From: Bacilli bacterium
Lineage (GTDB): Bacteria; Bacillota_I; Bacilli_A; RFN20; CAG-826
DNA: 64,000 nt
Assembly (NCBI GenBank): GCA_017447165.1
Contig: JAFSOD010000003.1
Coordinates: 1-64,000, forward strand
Direction: 5' to 3'
Below are positions 1 to 8,736 of this stretch, piece after piece; the stretch's first letter is position 1; each line of letters begins with the position of its first letter. The position numbers and the translations under genes are program-made. Under the pieces are notes generated by a model, which was given only the letters and a program-made list of their open reading frames with translations, was not told the DNA's origin and ran no database searches.

Positions 1-38
1 CTTATTCGCTCTTCTATGGTAAAATGTGAGTAGCTCAT
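1..38 (-). CDS. IS30-family transposase, N-terminal fragment cut by window edge
   Basis: Only the first twelve residues (MSYSHFTIEERI) lie in the window. They match the usual opening of IS30-family transposases, a Ser/Thr-Tyr-x-His-hydrophobic-Thr-x-Glu-Glu-Arg pattern that begins the N-terminal helix-turn-helix. A strong Shine-Dalgarno AGGAGG sits six bases before the ATG on the minus strand, so the start is well supported. The catalytic DDE part lies outside. The family call rests on a short match from memory and should be treated as likely, not certain. Confidence 0.6.
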   Translation of the reverse strand, partial: MSYSHFTIEERI

Positions 39-144
39 AAAAAACCTCCTGTAGATAAGTGTCGCAACTATATCTTACACCAGGATTGATATGAGCCTTT
101 ATTTTTGTCTAGAAGTGTTGCACTTGAACGGTAAATTCACCGTT
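1..144 (-). mobile_element. Probable end of an IS30-type insertion sequence
   Basis: The stretch upstream of the transposase start has no gene. It holds two related motifs, AAGTGTCGCAAC (57-68) and AAGTGTTGCAC (113-123), and a short palindrome AACGGT-N6-ACCGTT (127-144) just before the terminator of the flavoprotein gene. A terminal inverted repeat is expected here, but the other end is outside the window, so the exact boundary cannot be fixed. Confidence 0.4.
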
Positions 145-175
145 AAAATAAAAGACCCTTTAATGAAAGGGTCTT
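140..175 (-). terminator. Rho-independent terminator of the flavin oxidoreductase gene
   Basis: A perfect 10-bp stem (AAGACCCTTT / AAAGGGTCTT) with an AATG loop. Read on the minus strand it is followed by TTTTATTTT, placing it a few bases after the stop of the flavoprotein gene. The plus side has GTTTTG, so weak bidirectional action is possible. Confidence 0.8.
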
Positions 176-192
176 GTTTTGTTATTGATTGA

Positions 193-1653
193 TTAGAAGA
201 ATCTACCGATGATATCTTTACTAGCCGCACAAGTATCTTCCATATCACCAAAGGAGATGATTTCTCCTGCGTAATATGTGTTTTTGGTACCTTGAAGAGC
301 TTCTAATTTATCGTACCATCCATCAGCGTAGTCTTTAGCAGAGACATGTGGGCAGTAGTAGACTTCTTGAGCGTATAATTTCTCTTTAATTGGGAAGCCA
401 ACTTTCTTCATGTCTTCATCCATGGTCTTCATCACAACATCATAGTCAACATCAGGTGAACCAGTGTGATTTGCTAATGCGTAGACAGTGGCAGGGCAAT
501 CTCTATCAAGATATTGCCATCTATTATAATAAACCATCGCATGTCCAAGTTTTTCTGGGACCATGTTTTCCACTAAGTAGCCAGAGATATTCGGACTCTT
601 ACCTTCTTCAAATGTTGCGATATAATCGCAATATCTTTCATGAATAATCTTGGAGAAGAGTTCTTTTTCTTCTTTAGTTGCATCAGCGTAGTTAATAAAT
701 CTATCAAGTGGAGTAGTAACAATTAATTTATCAAAGACTTCGGTCTTTTCTTTGCCTGCCTTGTCTTTAGTGGTCACAGAAACTTTACCGTTTTCTCTAA
801 CAACTTTAACAACTTCGTGTTCTAATAAGGCAGGATGCATTAATTTTTTATTCACGTGTTCATAGATTTGTTGAGTGCCGTCTTTCCATGTCCAGAGTTT
901 CATATTGACGAACTCTAACGCAGTGGTAACATCTAAATACTTCATAACTAATGCGGCAGGAATCTCATCAAAGAATCCATATCCGAAAGAGGTAAATGGA
1001 GCGATCCAAATTCTTTGAACGGCTTCTACTTTATTAATCTTACAGAATTCTGCAAATGGTAACGCCAAATCTTTAAGATTTGGATTGGTGCCTTTAATAT
1101 AGTTAGGATAGGAGTTTTCTTTAGTAGCGCCACAATAGCCATCAACTCCTTTAGAGATACCGAAGTATTCACCTTTAGCAACTCCTAAATGTCCATAACA
1201 GTCATAACCAACGTATTTGGTTTGCATTAATTTATTAAGCTTCTTCATTTGCTTCTTAAGCTTGATTAAGCCAAATAACTTTTTAAATGAGAAGTTCACT
1301 TTTGGTTCAAATGGATGATCGATTGTTCCGTCAACTTTGCGGAACTCTCTTCTCATATTTGGTTCGCCCTCTTTAAAGTCAGGGCCAGAATGGTAGTAGC
1401 CACCGAATTCTTCCATTTCACTGACCGCGTGATAGGTGATCGCACCCATAATGGCGCCTGTTTCAAAGGATTTTTCTTCTTCTACTCCGTTATGTTTAAC
1501 TTTAATTTTTGGAGACCAACATTTGCCTCCAACTTTGTTGAGTTTTTCATAGATTACATAATCTTGGTAACCTTTTTTCTCTAAGTACATTGCACAGGAA
1601 AGACCAGCAGGTCCACCGCCAATGATGCAAATTCTTTCTTTAGTATTTGCCAT
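193..1653 (-). CDS. FAD-dependent oxidoreductase, amine-oxidase-like
   Basis: A 486-residue protein opening with a dinucleotide-binding Rossmann motif, GGGPAGLSCAMYLEK at about residues 12-26, followed by the acidic end of the second strand (YEK). The C-terminus has YYAGEIISFGDMEDTCAAS, the second FAD-contact segment typical of flavin amine oxidases and phytoene/protoporphyrinogen-like oxidases. There is no signal peptide or membrane segment, so it should be cytoplasmic. The start is supported by AGGAG about eight bases upstream. The gene stands alone with its own terminator, and neighbours give no hint of substrate. The family is clear; the substrate is unknown. Confidence 0.75.
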   Translation of the reverse strand: MANTKERICIIGGGPAGLSCAMYLEKKGYQDYVIYEKLNKVGGKCWSPKIKVKHNGVEEEKSFETGAIMGAITYHAVSEMEEFGGYYHSGPDFKEGEPNMRREFRKVDGTIDHPFEPKVNFSFKKLFGLIKLKKQMKKLNKLMQTKYVGYDCYGHLGVAKGEYFGISKGVDGYCGATKENSYPNYIKGTNPNLKDLALPFAEFCKINKVEAVQRIWIAPFTSFGYGFFDEIPAALVMKYLDVTTALEFVNMKLWTWKDGTQQIYEHVNKKLMHPALLEHEVVKVVRENGKVSVTTKDKAGKEKTEVFDKLIVTTPLDRFINYADATKEEKELFSKIIHERYCDYIATFEEGKSPNISGYLVENMVPEKLGHAMVYYNRWQYLDRDCPATVYALANHTGSPDVDYDVVMKTMDEDMKKVGFPIKEKLYAQEVYYCPHVSAKDYADGWYDKLEALQGTKNTYYAGEIISFGDMEDTCAASKDIIGRFF

Positions 1654-1728
1654 CTTTATTCTCCTATAAATATTTTATACGATAATTATAACACTGATTT
1701 TTAATTTGATATTAAAATATTGCTGTAT

Positions 1729-2103
1729 ATGAGTAAAAATAGAACGTATGCAGCGATATTTTGTTTCATTTTCGGTTTAGTATGCTTTATAGTTGCAGCC
1801 ATTATTGTTATATCGAATAAAGCAATATGGGTAGCAGTTGGATTTTTTGGATTATCCGCTGTACTTCTAGCTTTATTCTTTATTCTAGATAAACATGCTT
1901 TAAATAGGCCTAATACCAAGACTTCTAAATATAATAAAAGTAGTAGTAAAAGTATAAAGGTTACTAAAAGTAAAAACGTCAATAATTCTACTTATATCGA
2001 CCCAGATGATGAGGTTGAAGATTATTTAAAAGGGAAAAAGGAATTCCACGAAATGAGCGCTGATGCGCAAGTTGATTTTATGGAAAATTGGGATGATGAT
2101 TAA
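1729..2103 (+). CDS. Small two-helix membrane protein with acidic tail
   Basis: A 124-residue protein of unknown function. Two hydrophobic helices occupy about residues 5-27 and 32-52, then a Lys/Ser-rich stretch, then an acidic tail ending ENWDDD. An upstream in-frame TTG could add three residues, but ATG 1729 is the better start; no Shine-Dalgarno is visible. The NUDIX gene follows after three bases, so the two are probably co-transcribed. I do not recognise a family. Confidence 0.65.
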   Translation: MSKNRTYAAIFCFIFGLVCFIVAAIIVISNKAIWVAVGFFGLSAVLLALFFILDKHALNRPNTKTSKYNKSSSKSIKVTKSKNVNNSTYIDPDDEVEDYLKGKKEFHEMSADAQVDFMENWDDD

Positions 2104-2106
2104 TAT

Positions 2107-2667
2107 ATGAAATTATTAGAATTAAAAAAGATCCATCAAGGAAAATTCTTATCGTATTATGTAGCTTCTTATTTAAATAAGGATAATAAGATTAAAGACT
2201 ACGAGTTTATTTCTCGAGATCCTAATTTATCTAAAGAATCATTTGGTAAGAATGTTCCTGCTGGAGTTGGCTTAGTGCCGTTTAATAAAGATAAAACTAT
2301 GATTCTTTTACAATCTGAATTTAGACTTGCTACTAATCACTTTATTTATAATTTCCCTGCTGGACTTATTGATAAAGGAGAAACCGCTGAAGAAGCTGCT
2401 AAAAGAGAATTAAAAGAAGAGACAGGGTTAGACCTTGTTTCTATAGAGGCAGTACTTCCTCCTTCATACGCATCTCCAGGTACGAGTGATGAACAGATGA
2501 AAATTGTCATTTGCACTGTAGAAGGAGAACTTCAAGAATCGTGTTTCGCCGATGAAGAGATTAAAGCTAACTGGTTTACTAAAGATGAAGTTAAGAAACT
2601 CCTGGCTGAAGGAGCGTATATGTCGGTAAGAACACAAATGCTCCTATATATGTGGATTAATGAATAA
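2107..2667 (+). CDS. NUDIX hydrolase, ADP-ribose pyrophosphatase-like
   Basis: A 186-residue protein with a complete Nudix box at residues 86-108: G86, E92, then REL (100-102) and EE (104-105) followed by TGL, giving the Mg-binding helix that cleaves nucleoside diphosphate-X bonds. The preceding FPAGLIDKGE sequence and overall length resemble ADP-ribose pyrophosphatases (NudF/YqkG type), although substrate cannot be proven from sequence. It follows the small membrane protein gene by three bases and is closed by a terminator directly after its stop. Confidence 0.85.
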   Translation: MKLLELKKIHQGKFLSYYVASYLNKDNKIKDYEFISRDPNLSKESFGKNVPAGVGLVPFNKDKTMILLQSEFRLATNHFIYNFPAGLIDKGETAEEAAKRELKEETGLDLVSIEAVLPPSYASPGTSDEQMKIVICTVEGELQESCFADEEIKANWFTKDEVKKLLAEGAYMSVRTQMLLYMWINE

Positions 2668-2688
2668 GCACCGCAAGGTGTTTTTTTC
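2666..2688 (+). terminator. Terminator after the NUDIX gene
   Basis: A short stem with CACC paired to GGTG around a GCAA tetraloop, extended by weak pairs into the following run of seven T. It starts within the stop codon region of the NUDIX gene. Confidence 0.75.
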
Positions 2689-2720
2689 TATGCCTAAAAT
2701 GGACAAAATATTTATTTGTA

Positions 2721-2772
2721 AACAAAGTTGCTTACTATTTTAAGTAATTATTAACTTTGTTAAAGGTATAAT
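2721..2772 (+). promoter_or_regulatory. Large nested palindrome and upstream promoter element before glnA
   Basis: A perfect 9-bp inverted repeat (AACAAAGTT at 2721-2729, AACTTTGTT at 2753-2761) encloses a second one (TTACT 2732-2736, AGTAA 2743-2747). A TATAAT box follows at 2767-2772 without a good -35 at the usual distance, so the palindrome covers the place where polymerase would contact. This looks like an operator for a regulator of glutamine synthesis. It does not match the GlnR box (TGTNAN7TNACA). Confidence 0.5.
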
Positions 2773-2810
2773 GAAACATACTATGTTAACTTTAGTTGCG
2801 CAATTTATTG

Positions 2811-2839
2811 TTGACAATTAAAAGGGAAAATCCTACATT
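2811..2839 (+). promoter_or_regulatory. Proximal glnA promoter
   Basis: TTGACA (2811-2816), a 17-bp spacer and TACATT (2834-2839) form a good housekeeping promoter. It predicts a transcript starting near 2846, which supports ATG 2867 over ATG 2846 as the glnA start. A small inverted repeat, GGGAA (2824-2828) / TTCCC (2841-2845), brackets the -10 box. Confidence 0.6.
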
Positions 2840-2866
2840 ATTCCCATGTTTTTAAAGGATAAATGT

Positions 2867-4201
2867 ATGAATAAAGAAGAAATTAAATTATTAATAAAAG
2901 CCAAAAAGATTTCCTACATCAGATTACAATTCACCGACATGCTAGGAAACATCAAAGCAGTGGAAATCCCTGCTAAAAAGATTGATGACGCTTTAGATAA
3001 TAAAATTATGTTTGACGGTTCTTCTATTGAAGGGTTTGTCAGAATCAAAGAAGCTGATATGTATTTACATCCAGATTTAAATACTTTTTTAGTGCTCCCT
3101 TTTGAAAACAAGAATATCGGTGGAGTTGCTAGATTTATTTGCGATGTTTATATGCCGGATGGTAAGCCATTTATCGGTGATCCACGTTACATCCTAAAAA
3201 GACAAGTCGAAAAGATGAATAAACTCGGCATTGAAAAGATGTATGTGGGATTTGAACCTGAATTTTATTTATTCAAATTGAATAATGATGGTTCCCCTTC
3301 TATTAAATATAGTGATAAAGCTTCTTATTTTGATTTATCACCATTTGATGGTGGAGAAGATATTAGAAGACAAATCTCTTTAATGCTTGAAGAGATGGGA
3401 TTTGCGGTTCAAACATCTCACCATGAAGTTGGTCCTGGACAAAATGAGATTACATTTAAATATTCTGATGTTGTAGAAGCTTGTGATAAAGTACAAACCT
3501 TTAAGCAAGTCGTAAAAGTAGTGGCTAGAGAAAATGGTTATTTAGCTTCCTTTATGCCTAAACCTTTAAATAAACAAGCGGGCAACGGAATGCACACAAA
3601 TTGTTCCTTATATAGCAAAGATAAAGGCGACCTATTCTACGACCCAAAAGCGGATATGGAGTTATCTTTACCATGTAAAAAGTGGATTACAGGTATATTA
3701 AATCATTCTCGTGAATTAAGTTTATTAACAAACCCAATTGTGAACTCTTATAAACGTTTAGTAAGTGGGTATGAGGCTCCTATATACGCTTGTTGGAGTG
3801 ACGCAAATAGAAGTTCTTTAATTAGAATTCCTGCCATTAGAGGTTTATCTACAAGAACTGAATTAAGAAATGTTGATCCTACCGCGAATCCATATCTTGC
3901 TTTAGCAGGTATCTTATCGTGTGGACTTGACGGCATTACAAATACCGACGATAAAGATATCATTCCTCCAGTGAGTGATAACTTATTCTCATTAAGTGAA
4001 GAAGAAATCAAATCTAGAAATATTAAATGCTTACCAGAAACCCTTCACTCAGCGATTGTAGAATTCAAAACCAGTAAGATTTTAAGAGAAACATTAGGCG
4101 ACCATATATTTTATAAATATATAGAAGCCAAAGAAAAAGAGTGGAAAGAATATCACACAACAGTGAGTGAATTCGAACTCGAGAAATATTTGGAGAGATA
4201 A
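2867..4201 (+). CDS. glnA: Glutamine synthetase, type I
   Basis: Makes glutamine from glutamate, ammonia and ATP in the cytoplasm. The 444-residue length is that of short GSI-alpha enzymes. Recognisable motifs are the substrate loop FDGSSIEGF, the ATP-binding segment NGMHTNCSL, and the NRSSLIRIPAIRG and NPYLALAG stretches near the C-terminus. I do not see the longer insertion and adenylylation region expected of GSI-beta enzymes. I chose ATG 2867 because AAAGGA lies eight bases upstream and the promoter start falls near the other possible ATG (2846), which would add seven residues. glmS follows after three bases, coupling glutamine supply to its main amino-sugar consumer. Confidence 0.95.
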   Translation: MNKEEIKLLIKAKKISYIRLQFTDMLGNIKAVEIPAKKIDDALDNKIMFDGSSIEGFVRIKEADMYLHPDLNTFLVLPFENKNIGGVARFICDVYMPDGKPFIGDPRYILKRQVEKMNKLGIEKMYVGFEPEFYLFKLNNDGSPSIKYSDKASYFDLSPFDGGEDIRRQISLMLEEMGFAVQTSHHEVGPGQNEITFKYSDVVEACDKVQTFKQVVKVVARENGYLASFMPKPLNKQAGNGMHTNCSLYSKDKGDLFYDPKADMELSLPCKKWITGILNHSRELSLLTNPIVNSYKRLVSGYEAPIYACWSDANRSSLIRIPAIRGLSTRTELRNVDPTANPYLALAGILSCGLDGITNTDDKDIIPPVSDNLFSLSEEEIKSRNIKCLPETLHSAIVEFKTSKILRETLGDHIFYKYIEAKEKEWKEYHTTVSEFELEKYLER

Positions 4202-4204
4202 ATA

Positions 4205-5983
4205 ATGTGCGGAATTGTTGGGGCGATTGGATTAGATAATCCTCGCGAATATGTTTTAAACGGCTTAAAAACTCTTGATTACCGCGGATATGATTCTGCA
4301 GGTTTAGCCTATTTAAATAAAAGAGAAATCATTGTTCATAAAGATGTTGGCAGTGTGGAACATTTAATGTCTATCACTCCAAAATCTATCCTTACTAATT
4401 TAATGATTGGTCACACTAGATGGGCCACGCATGGCGTTCCTAATAAGGAAAATACCCATCCTCATATTTCCTTTAATAAAACCATTTGCCTAGTTCATAA
4501 CGGAGTGATTGAAAACTATCGAGAAATTAGGGATTTTCTTTTAGAAAAAGGCTACGTATTTTATGGGCAAACCGATTCTGAAATCGTCGCTAATCTATTA
4601 GATTATCATTATCAAAGTAGTGACATTTTAACTTCAATTAGAGAAGTGATTAACGCTTTAAAAGGTAACTACGCTATTGCGTTTTTCTGCTATGATGATG
4701 AATCTAGCTTATATGTTATGAAGAAAGGCTCGCCTTTAGTGATTGGAGAGGGAGAAGGATTTAATCTAGTAGCAAGCGATGCTTCTCCAATGATTAAACT
4801 CACTAATTCATTTATTGAATTAAATGATTTTGAATATGGGAAAATCACTAAAGACAAAGTAAAAATTTATAATTTAAATGGTGAGCTTGTTGAGAAAAAA
4901 GAAATGCACAAGGATGTGGAATCTATTTCTCACGACTTAAAAGGTTATCCTCATTATATGCTTAAGGAAATTGAAGAGATTGAACCATCTGTAAATAACA
5001 TTATTAATGCTTATTATAAAGACGGAAAATTCCTCTTTGACCCTAAACTCATAGAAGCCTTAAAAGAAAGCGATCACATTATGTTTATTGCTTGTGGTAC
5101 TTCTTATCATTCTTCTTTAGTAGGAGGAAGATATTTTGAATATGTTGATAAATCAACAAGTAAATATATTGCCTCCGAATGGGCATTTCATCCGACTTTC
5201 CCAGGAAATAAGCCGTTTATCATCTTAATTTCTCAATCTGGTGAAACTGCGGATTTAATTCATTGCCTACAAATTATTAAGAAACACAATCTCAATTCTT
5301 TAGTCATCACTAACACCGGTGGATCTACTTTAGATAGAAACTGTAAATATTCACTTTTACTTCACGCAGGTATAGAAGTATCTGTAGCCTCAACCAAAGC
5401 GTATGTTGCCCAAGTAACTATGTTAGCGATGCTTTCTTACGCTTTAAAAGAAGATACTAGAGTAATTAATGATTTGAAGAACGCTATAAAGATATTCAAT
5501 ATTATCAAAGATAACTATAAACCAAAAATTATGTCTTTAGCGGATGAACTTAAAGATAAAACCAATATCTTCTATTTAGGTAGAGGATTCGATTATTTCT
5601 TATCTTTAGAGGCTTCTTTAAAACTCAAAGAAGTGAGTTACATTCATTCTGAAGCGGTACCGGGCGGAGAACTTAAACATGGACCAATCGCCTTAATTGA
5701 AAAAGACACTCCAGTCATCGTCTTTATTACTGACCCAGAAACTGCAAGCGGGATGAGAGGTAATATTGAAGAAGTTAAAGCTCGTGGAGCAAAAGTCTAC
5801 GTTATCTCCATTAACAAGTTATCTAAAGAAGAAGACACCATTGTAGTGCCTAACTATGCTTATTATTTATCTAGCGTAGCAATTGCCGCTGTCGCCTTTT
5901 ATTTAGCTTATTATGTTTCTTTAGCGAAAGGCTTAAATGTTGATAAACCAAGAAATCTCGCTAAAAGTGTAACGGTAGAATAG
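4205..5983 (+). CDS. glmS: Glutamine-fructose-6-phosphate aminotransferase
   Basis: Forms glucosamine-6-phosphate from fructose-6-phosphate and glutamine, the first step toward UDP-GlcNAc. The catalytic Cys2 is present in the MCGIVGAIG opening; the N-terminal glutaminase domain (to about residue 230) has TRWATHG and NGVIENY. Two SIS sugar-isomerase domains follow, with CGTSYHS and SQSGETAD, and the C-terminal DKPRNLAKSVTVE is diagnostic. It starts three bases after glnA, so there is no room for a glmS ribozyme leader and regulation must act elsewhere, probably through the glnA promoter. Full length at 592 residues. Confidence 0.96.
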   Translation: MCGIVGAIGLDNPREYVLNGLKTLDYRGYDSAGLAYLNKREIIVHKDVGSVEHLMSITPKSILTNLMIGHTRWATHGVPNKENTHPHISFNKTICLVHNGVIENYREIRDFLLEKGYVFYGQTDSEIVANLLDYHYQSSDILTSIREVINALKGNYAIAFFCYDDESSLYVMKKGSPLVIGEGEGFNLVASDASPMIKLTNSFIELNDFEYGKITKDKVKIYNLNGELVEKKEMHKDVESISHDLKGYPHYMLKEIEEIEPSVNNIINAYYKDGKFLFDPKLIEALKESDHIMFIACGTSYHSSLVGGRYFEYVDKSTSKYIASEWAFHPTFPGNKPFIILISQSGETADLIHCLQIIKKHNLNSLVITNTGGSTLDRNCKYSLLLHAGIEVSVASTKAYVAQVTMLAMLSYALKEDTRVINDLKNAIKIFNIIKDNYKPKIMSLADELKDKTNIFYLGRGFDYFLSLEASLKLKEVSYIHSEAVPGGELKHGPIALIEKDTPVIVFITDPETASGMRGNIEEVKARGAKVYVISINKLSKEEDTIVVPNYAYYLSSVAIAAVAFYLAYYVSLAKGLNVDKPRNLAKSVTVE

Positions 5984-5992
5984 TTTATTCTA
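5976..5992. repeat. Perfect palindrome spanning both convergent stop codons
   Basis: TAGAATA-GTT-TATTCTA is a 7-bp perfect stem with a 3-base loop that contains the stop of glmS and the stop of the opposing hydrolase gene. No T-run follows on either side, so it may only be a weak barrier to convergent transcription. Confidence 0.5.
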
Positions 5993-6908
5993 AAAATTCA
6001 TCTACCACTTTTTTATATCTTTCAGTGTCTGTCATAAAAGAGACACCGTGTTCAGTTTTAGGAAAGAGTTCGTAACGAACTTTTTCTTTATTATCTAAAT
6101 AGATTTGATAAGAGAATTTATGATTAATAACGTGGTCATCATCCCCGTGGATAATTAGCGCTTTAGCTTTACTATTTTTAAGGGCTTTAGAAGCATTATC
6201 CTTAGTAATTGAAGCGTGAGATATTAATAAAGAACTTAATTTAGTTAAAGGCCAAATTAGCCACACTTTTAATTTTAAATTTCTCATAAAAGTAATTAAT
6301 ACTTCACTAGCCTTGTTATAAGGGCAATCACAAATTAATCTAATTGGTTCATCAATATATTGAGAAGCAAATAAAATAGAAGCTGCTCCCATAGAGATTC
6401 CCGCTAAAGTTAGTTCAATATCATTTCCTAATTCTTTTTTAGCAAAGCTAAACCAAGAAAGAACATCACGCTTTTCTTTATAACCAAAAGTAATGCTATG
6501 ACCTTGAGATTCTCCATGCCCTCTTTCATCAACAAGAAAGACGTTATAGCCTTTTTTAATCATATACATCCCAAAGCCAGAAAAGTCTCTTCTAGCTGTA
6601 CCTCTATAGCCGTGGAACATAATAATTACTTTTTTAGAATTAGGATTTCTATATAGTCTAGAATGTAATTTTTTATGATCATAACTAGTAGTGTAGACAT
6701 GTTCACAAGGCTCATTACAAATATCAGTAATTAATTTATTGATAATATCGGTCAAACCTAAAAATTGTGTTGATTCAGTGAGCTGAAAATCATTATTTTG
6801 ACCTTTCATAGGTGTATAAAAGACAATATGATGAATAAATATTAAAACTCCTAATAAAGCAATAATTATTAATCCTAATACACCAAGAGAAATCCACAAT
6901 GCAATCAT
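5985..6908 (-). CDS. Membrane-anchored alpha/beta hydrolase
   Basis: A 307-residue serine hydrolase of the alpha/beta fold. An N-terminal hydrophobic helix (about residues 2-27) should anchor it. The oxyanion region is FHGYRG, the nucleophile elbow is GISMG, the acid is probably the Asp of HGDDDHVI, and the catalytic His lies in TEHGVSF near the C-terminus. It resembles the many anchored esterase/lipase-like proteins of Bacillota; substrate unknown. A TAAAAT box lies six bases before the ATG on the minus strand with no Shine-Dalgarno, suggesting a leaderless message. Confidence 0.8.
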   Translation of the reverse strand: MIALWISLGVLGLIIIALLGVLIFIHHIVFYTPMKGQNNDFQLTESTQFLGLTDIINKLITDICNEPCEHVYTTSYDHKKLHSRLYRNPNSKKVIIMFHGYRGTARRDFSGFGMYMIKKGYNVFLVDERGHGESQGHSITFGYKEKRDVLSWFSFAKKELGNDIELTLAGISMGAASILFASQYIDEPIRLICDCPYNKASEVLITFMRNLKLKVWLIWPLTKLSSLLISHASITKDNASKALKNSKAKALIIHGDDDHVINHKFSYQIYLDNKEKVRYELFPKTEHGVSFMTDTERYKKVVDEFLE

Positions 6909-6951
6909 GATGATATTTTAAGTGAATATTAAAACAAAATAAATAAATTTA

Positions 6952-6981
6952 TTGTCATAAGAAACTAGAGTTCCATATAAT
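6952..6981 (+). promoter_or_regulatory. glyA promoter
   Basis: TTGTCA (6952-6957), 18-bp spacer, TATAAT (6976-6981). The AAAAGG that follows serves as ribosome binding site for ATG 7003. Confidence 0.65.
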
Positions 6982-7002
6982 ATTTTTCAAAAGGTGAAAA
7001 CT

Positions 7003-8211
7003 ATGGAAGATATTATTAGATTATTAGAATTAGAAAAAGATAGACAAAATCAAGGAATTGAACTCATCGCTAGCGAGAATTATTGCTCAAAAGACGTTAG
7101 AGCAATGGCAGGATCAATTCTTACCAATAAATACGCGGAAGGCTATCCTGGTAGAAGATATTATGGTGGCTGTGAATTTGTTGATGAAATTGAACGCATC
7201 GCCATTAAAGAAGCATGCGAATTATTTGGATGTAGCTTTGCTAATGTTCAACCTCATAGTGGTAGTCAAGCTAATGCAGCAGCTTATAGAGCCTTAATGC
7301 CTAGTGGTGGTAAAGTCTTATCTTTAGTTCTTAATGATGGAGGTCACCTAACACACGGCTCTCCTGTATCTTTCTCTTCTAATTTCTACACCTTTGTTCA
7401 TTATCCTTTAGACTCTAATGGCAGAATGAATTATGAGACACTAAGAGAGATTGCTCTAGAAGAGCATCCAGATGTCATTTTATCTGGCTTTAGTGCTTTC
7501 CCTTATGAAATCGATTTCAAAAAGATTAGAGAAATCTGTGATGAAGTTGGTTGCTTAATGATGGTGGATATGGCTCATATTGCTGGCTTAGTGGCCGCTA
7601 AAAAGCATATGTCTCCTATTCCTTATGCCGATATTGTAACCTCTACAACTCATAAGACCTTAAGAGGCCCTAGAGGAGGATTAATCCTCACCAATAATAG
7701 TGAACTTATTAAGAAAATTAACTCTGCTGTTTTCCCCTTTTATCAAGGTGGACCATTAGAGCATATTATCGCTGCTAAAGCGGTCTGCTTCAAAGAAGCA
7801 AGAAAACCAGAATTTGCTAAATATGTGGAAAATTTAATGGAAAACACTAAGGTGTGTTCTGCTAGGTTAAAAGAGTTAGGAGCCTTAGCCACTGATACAG
7901 AGAATCACCTCTTCTTACTTAATACATTAGATTCCTTTGGAATTACTGGATTAGAAGCACAAAAGAAACTAGAAAGTATTGGAGTGACCACAAATAAGAA
8001 TATGATTCCAGGAGATAAATTATCTCCAAAAGAAACCTCTGGTCTTAGAATTGGTTTTGCCGCTGTAACCACGAGGGGTTGCACTAAGGAGAATGCAAAA
8101 GAAATCGCGGAATTAATCTTTAATTTCTTAAGCAATAAAATAAGCGAAGAAGAAGCTAAAGCAAAAGTCAGTAAACTCACTTCTAGCTGGAAAAATATCG
8201 AGGAAATTTGA
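7003..8211 (+). CDS. glyA: Serine hydroxymethyltransferase
   Basis: Interconverts serine and glycine with tetrahydrofolate, supplying one-carbon units. The PLP lysine lies in STTHKTLRGPRGG, and substrate and cofactor segments ELIASENY, YAEGYPGRRYYGG and NVQPHSGSQANAA are intact. ATG 7003 gives 402 residues and has AAAAGG at good spacing; an in-frame GTG at 6994 overlaps that site and is less likely. The gene ends in TGA, direct evidence for the standard code. A membrane protein gene begins one base after the stop. Confidence 0.96.
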   Translation: MEDIIRLLELEKDRQNQGIELIASENYCSKDVRAMAGSILTNKYAEGYPGRRYYGGCEFVDEIERIAIKEACELFGCSFANVQPHSGSQANAAAYRALMPSGGKVLSLVLNDGGHLTHGSPVSFSSNFYTFVHYPLDSNGRMNYETLREIALEEHPDVILSGFSAFPYEIDFKKIREICDEVGCLMMVDMAHIAGLVAAKKHMSPIPYADIVTSTTHKTLRGPRGGLILTNNSELIKKINSAVFPFYQGGPLEHIIAAKAVCFKEARKPEFAKYVENLMENTKVCSARLKELGALATDTENHLFLLNTLDSFGITGLEAQKKLESIGVTTNKNMIPGDKLSPKETSGLRIGFAAVTTRGCTKENAKEIAELIFNFLSNKISEEEAKAKVSKLTSSWKNIEEI

Positions 8212-8212
8212 T

Positions 8213-8716
8213 ATGGTAGATAAAGAGAAATTATTTAAAAAATACCAAAGAATATTCTTATTAGAATATATCGCTATTTTTGCTATCCTAGTTTTAGTTG
8301 GATTTTTAAGACTATTTGATGTGATGGCGTATAGCGAAACTCGATTACTTGTTTATAACATCATCACCTTAATTGGTGTGGCTTATATCATCTTTGATTT
8401 ATGCTGGAATCTTAGAGCCTCAAAAAGAAAAGATTTCTCTCCAGTAGATAAAATTCCACCTTTATTTTTAGCAGCCTTCTTATTAACTTTTGACATTTTA
8501 GTGTTATCTAAGTCCGTAACTGATCCTAACTTTATTAAGTACTCAGTAGTGGCGGTTTTATTCTCTGCTGGTTGCTATTCTTTATTCATGGGAATCTATC
8601 ACTACAAGAAACCACAAAAGATGCTAGTAGAAGCAGTGGAAGAAGCCTATCAAGAAGCCCTTAAAGATGAGCAAGAAGAAGCGAAGAAAAACGAAGAAAA
8701 CAAAACAGAAGAATAG
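8213..8716 (+). CDS. Four-helix membrane protein of unknown function
   Basis: A 167-residue protein with four hydrophobic helices at about residues 15-35, 45-63, 81-98 and 107-126, then a charged Glu/Lys-rich tail (about 135-167) that should lie in the cytoplasm. It begins one base after glyA and is followed by a terminator, so it is the last gene of the glyA unit and probably translated by re-initiation. No family recognised; the genetic link to glyA is the only hint. Confidence 0.6.
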   Translation: MVDKEKLFKKYQRIFLLEYIAIFAILVLVGFLRLFDVMAYSETRLLVYNIITLIGVAYIIFDLCWNLRASKRKDFSPVDKIPPLFLAAFLLTFDILVLSKSVTDPNFIKYSVVAVLFSAGCYSLFMGIYHYKKPQKMLVEAVEEAYQEALKDEQEEAKKNEENKTEE

Positions 8717-8736
8717 TCTTAAATTCATGTTAACAA

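Noticed and set aside
1701-1982. 93-codon minus-strand frame opposite the small membrane protein
   Set aside because: Hydrophobic mirror of the plus-strand membrane helices. The plus frame ends next to the NUDIX start in an operon-like way, so I preferred it.
2700-2840. GlnR-type operator before glnA
   Set aside because: No TGTNAN7TNACA box could be found, although other palindromes are present.
4202-4204. glmS ribozyme
   Set aside because: Only three bases separate glnA from glmS, so no ribozyme can be present.
7003-8211. Mycoplasma-type code with UGA as tryptophan
   Set aside because: glyA, radC and ruvB terminate at TGA at the expected protein ends and tryptophan codons are TGG throughout.
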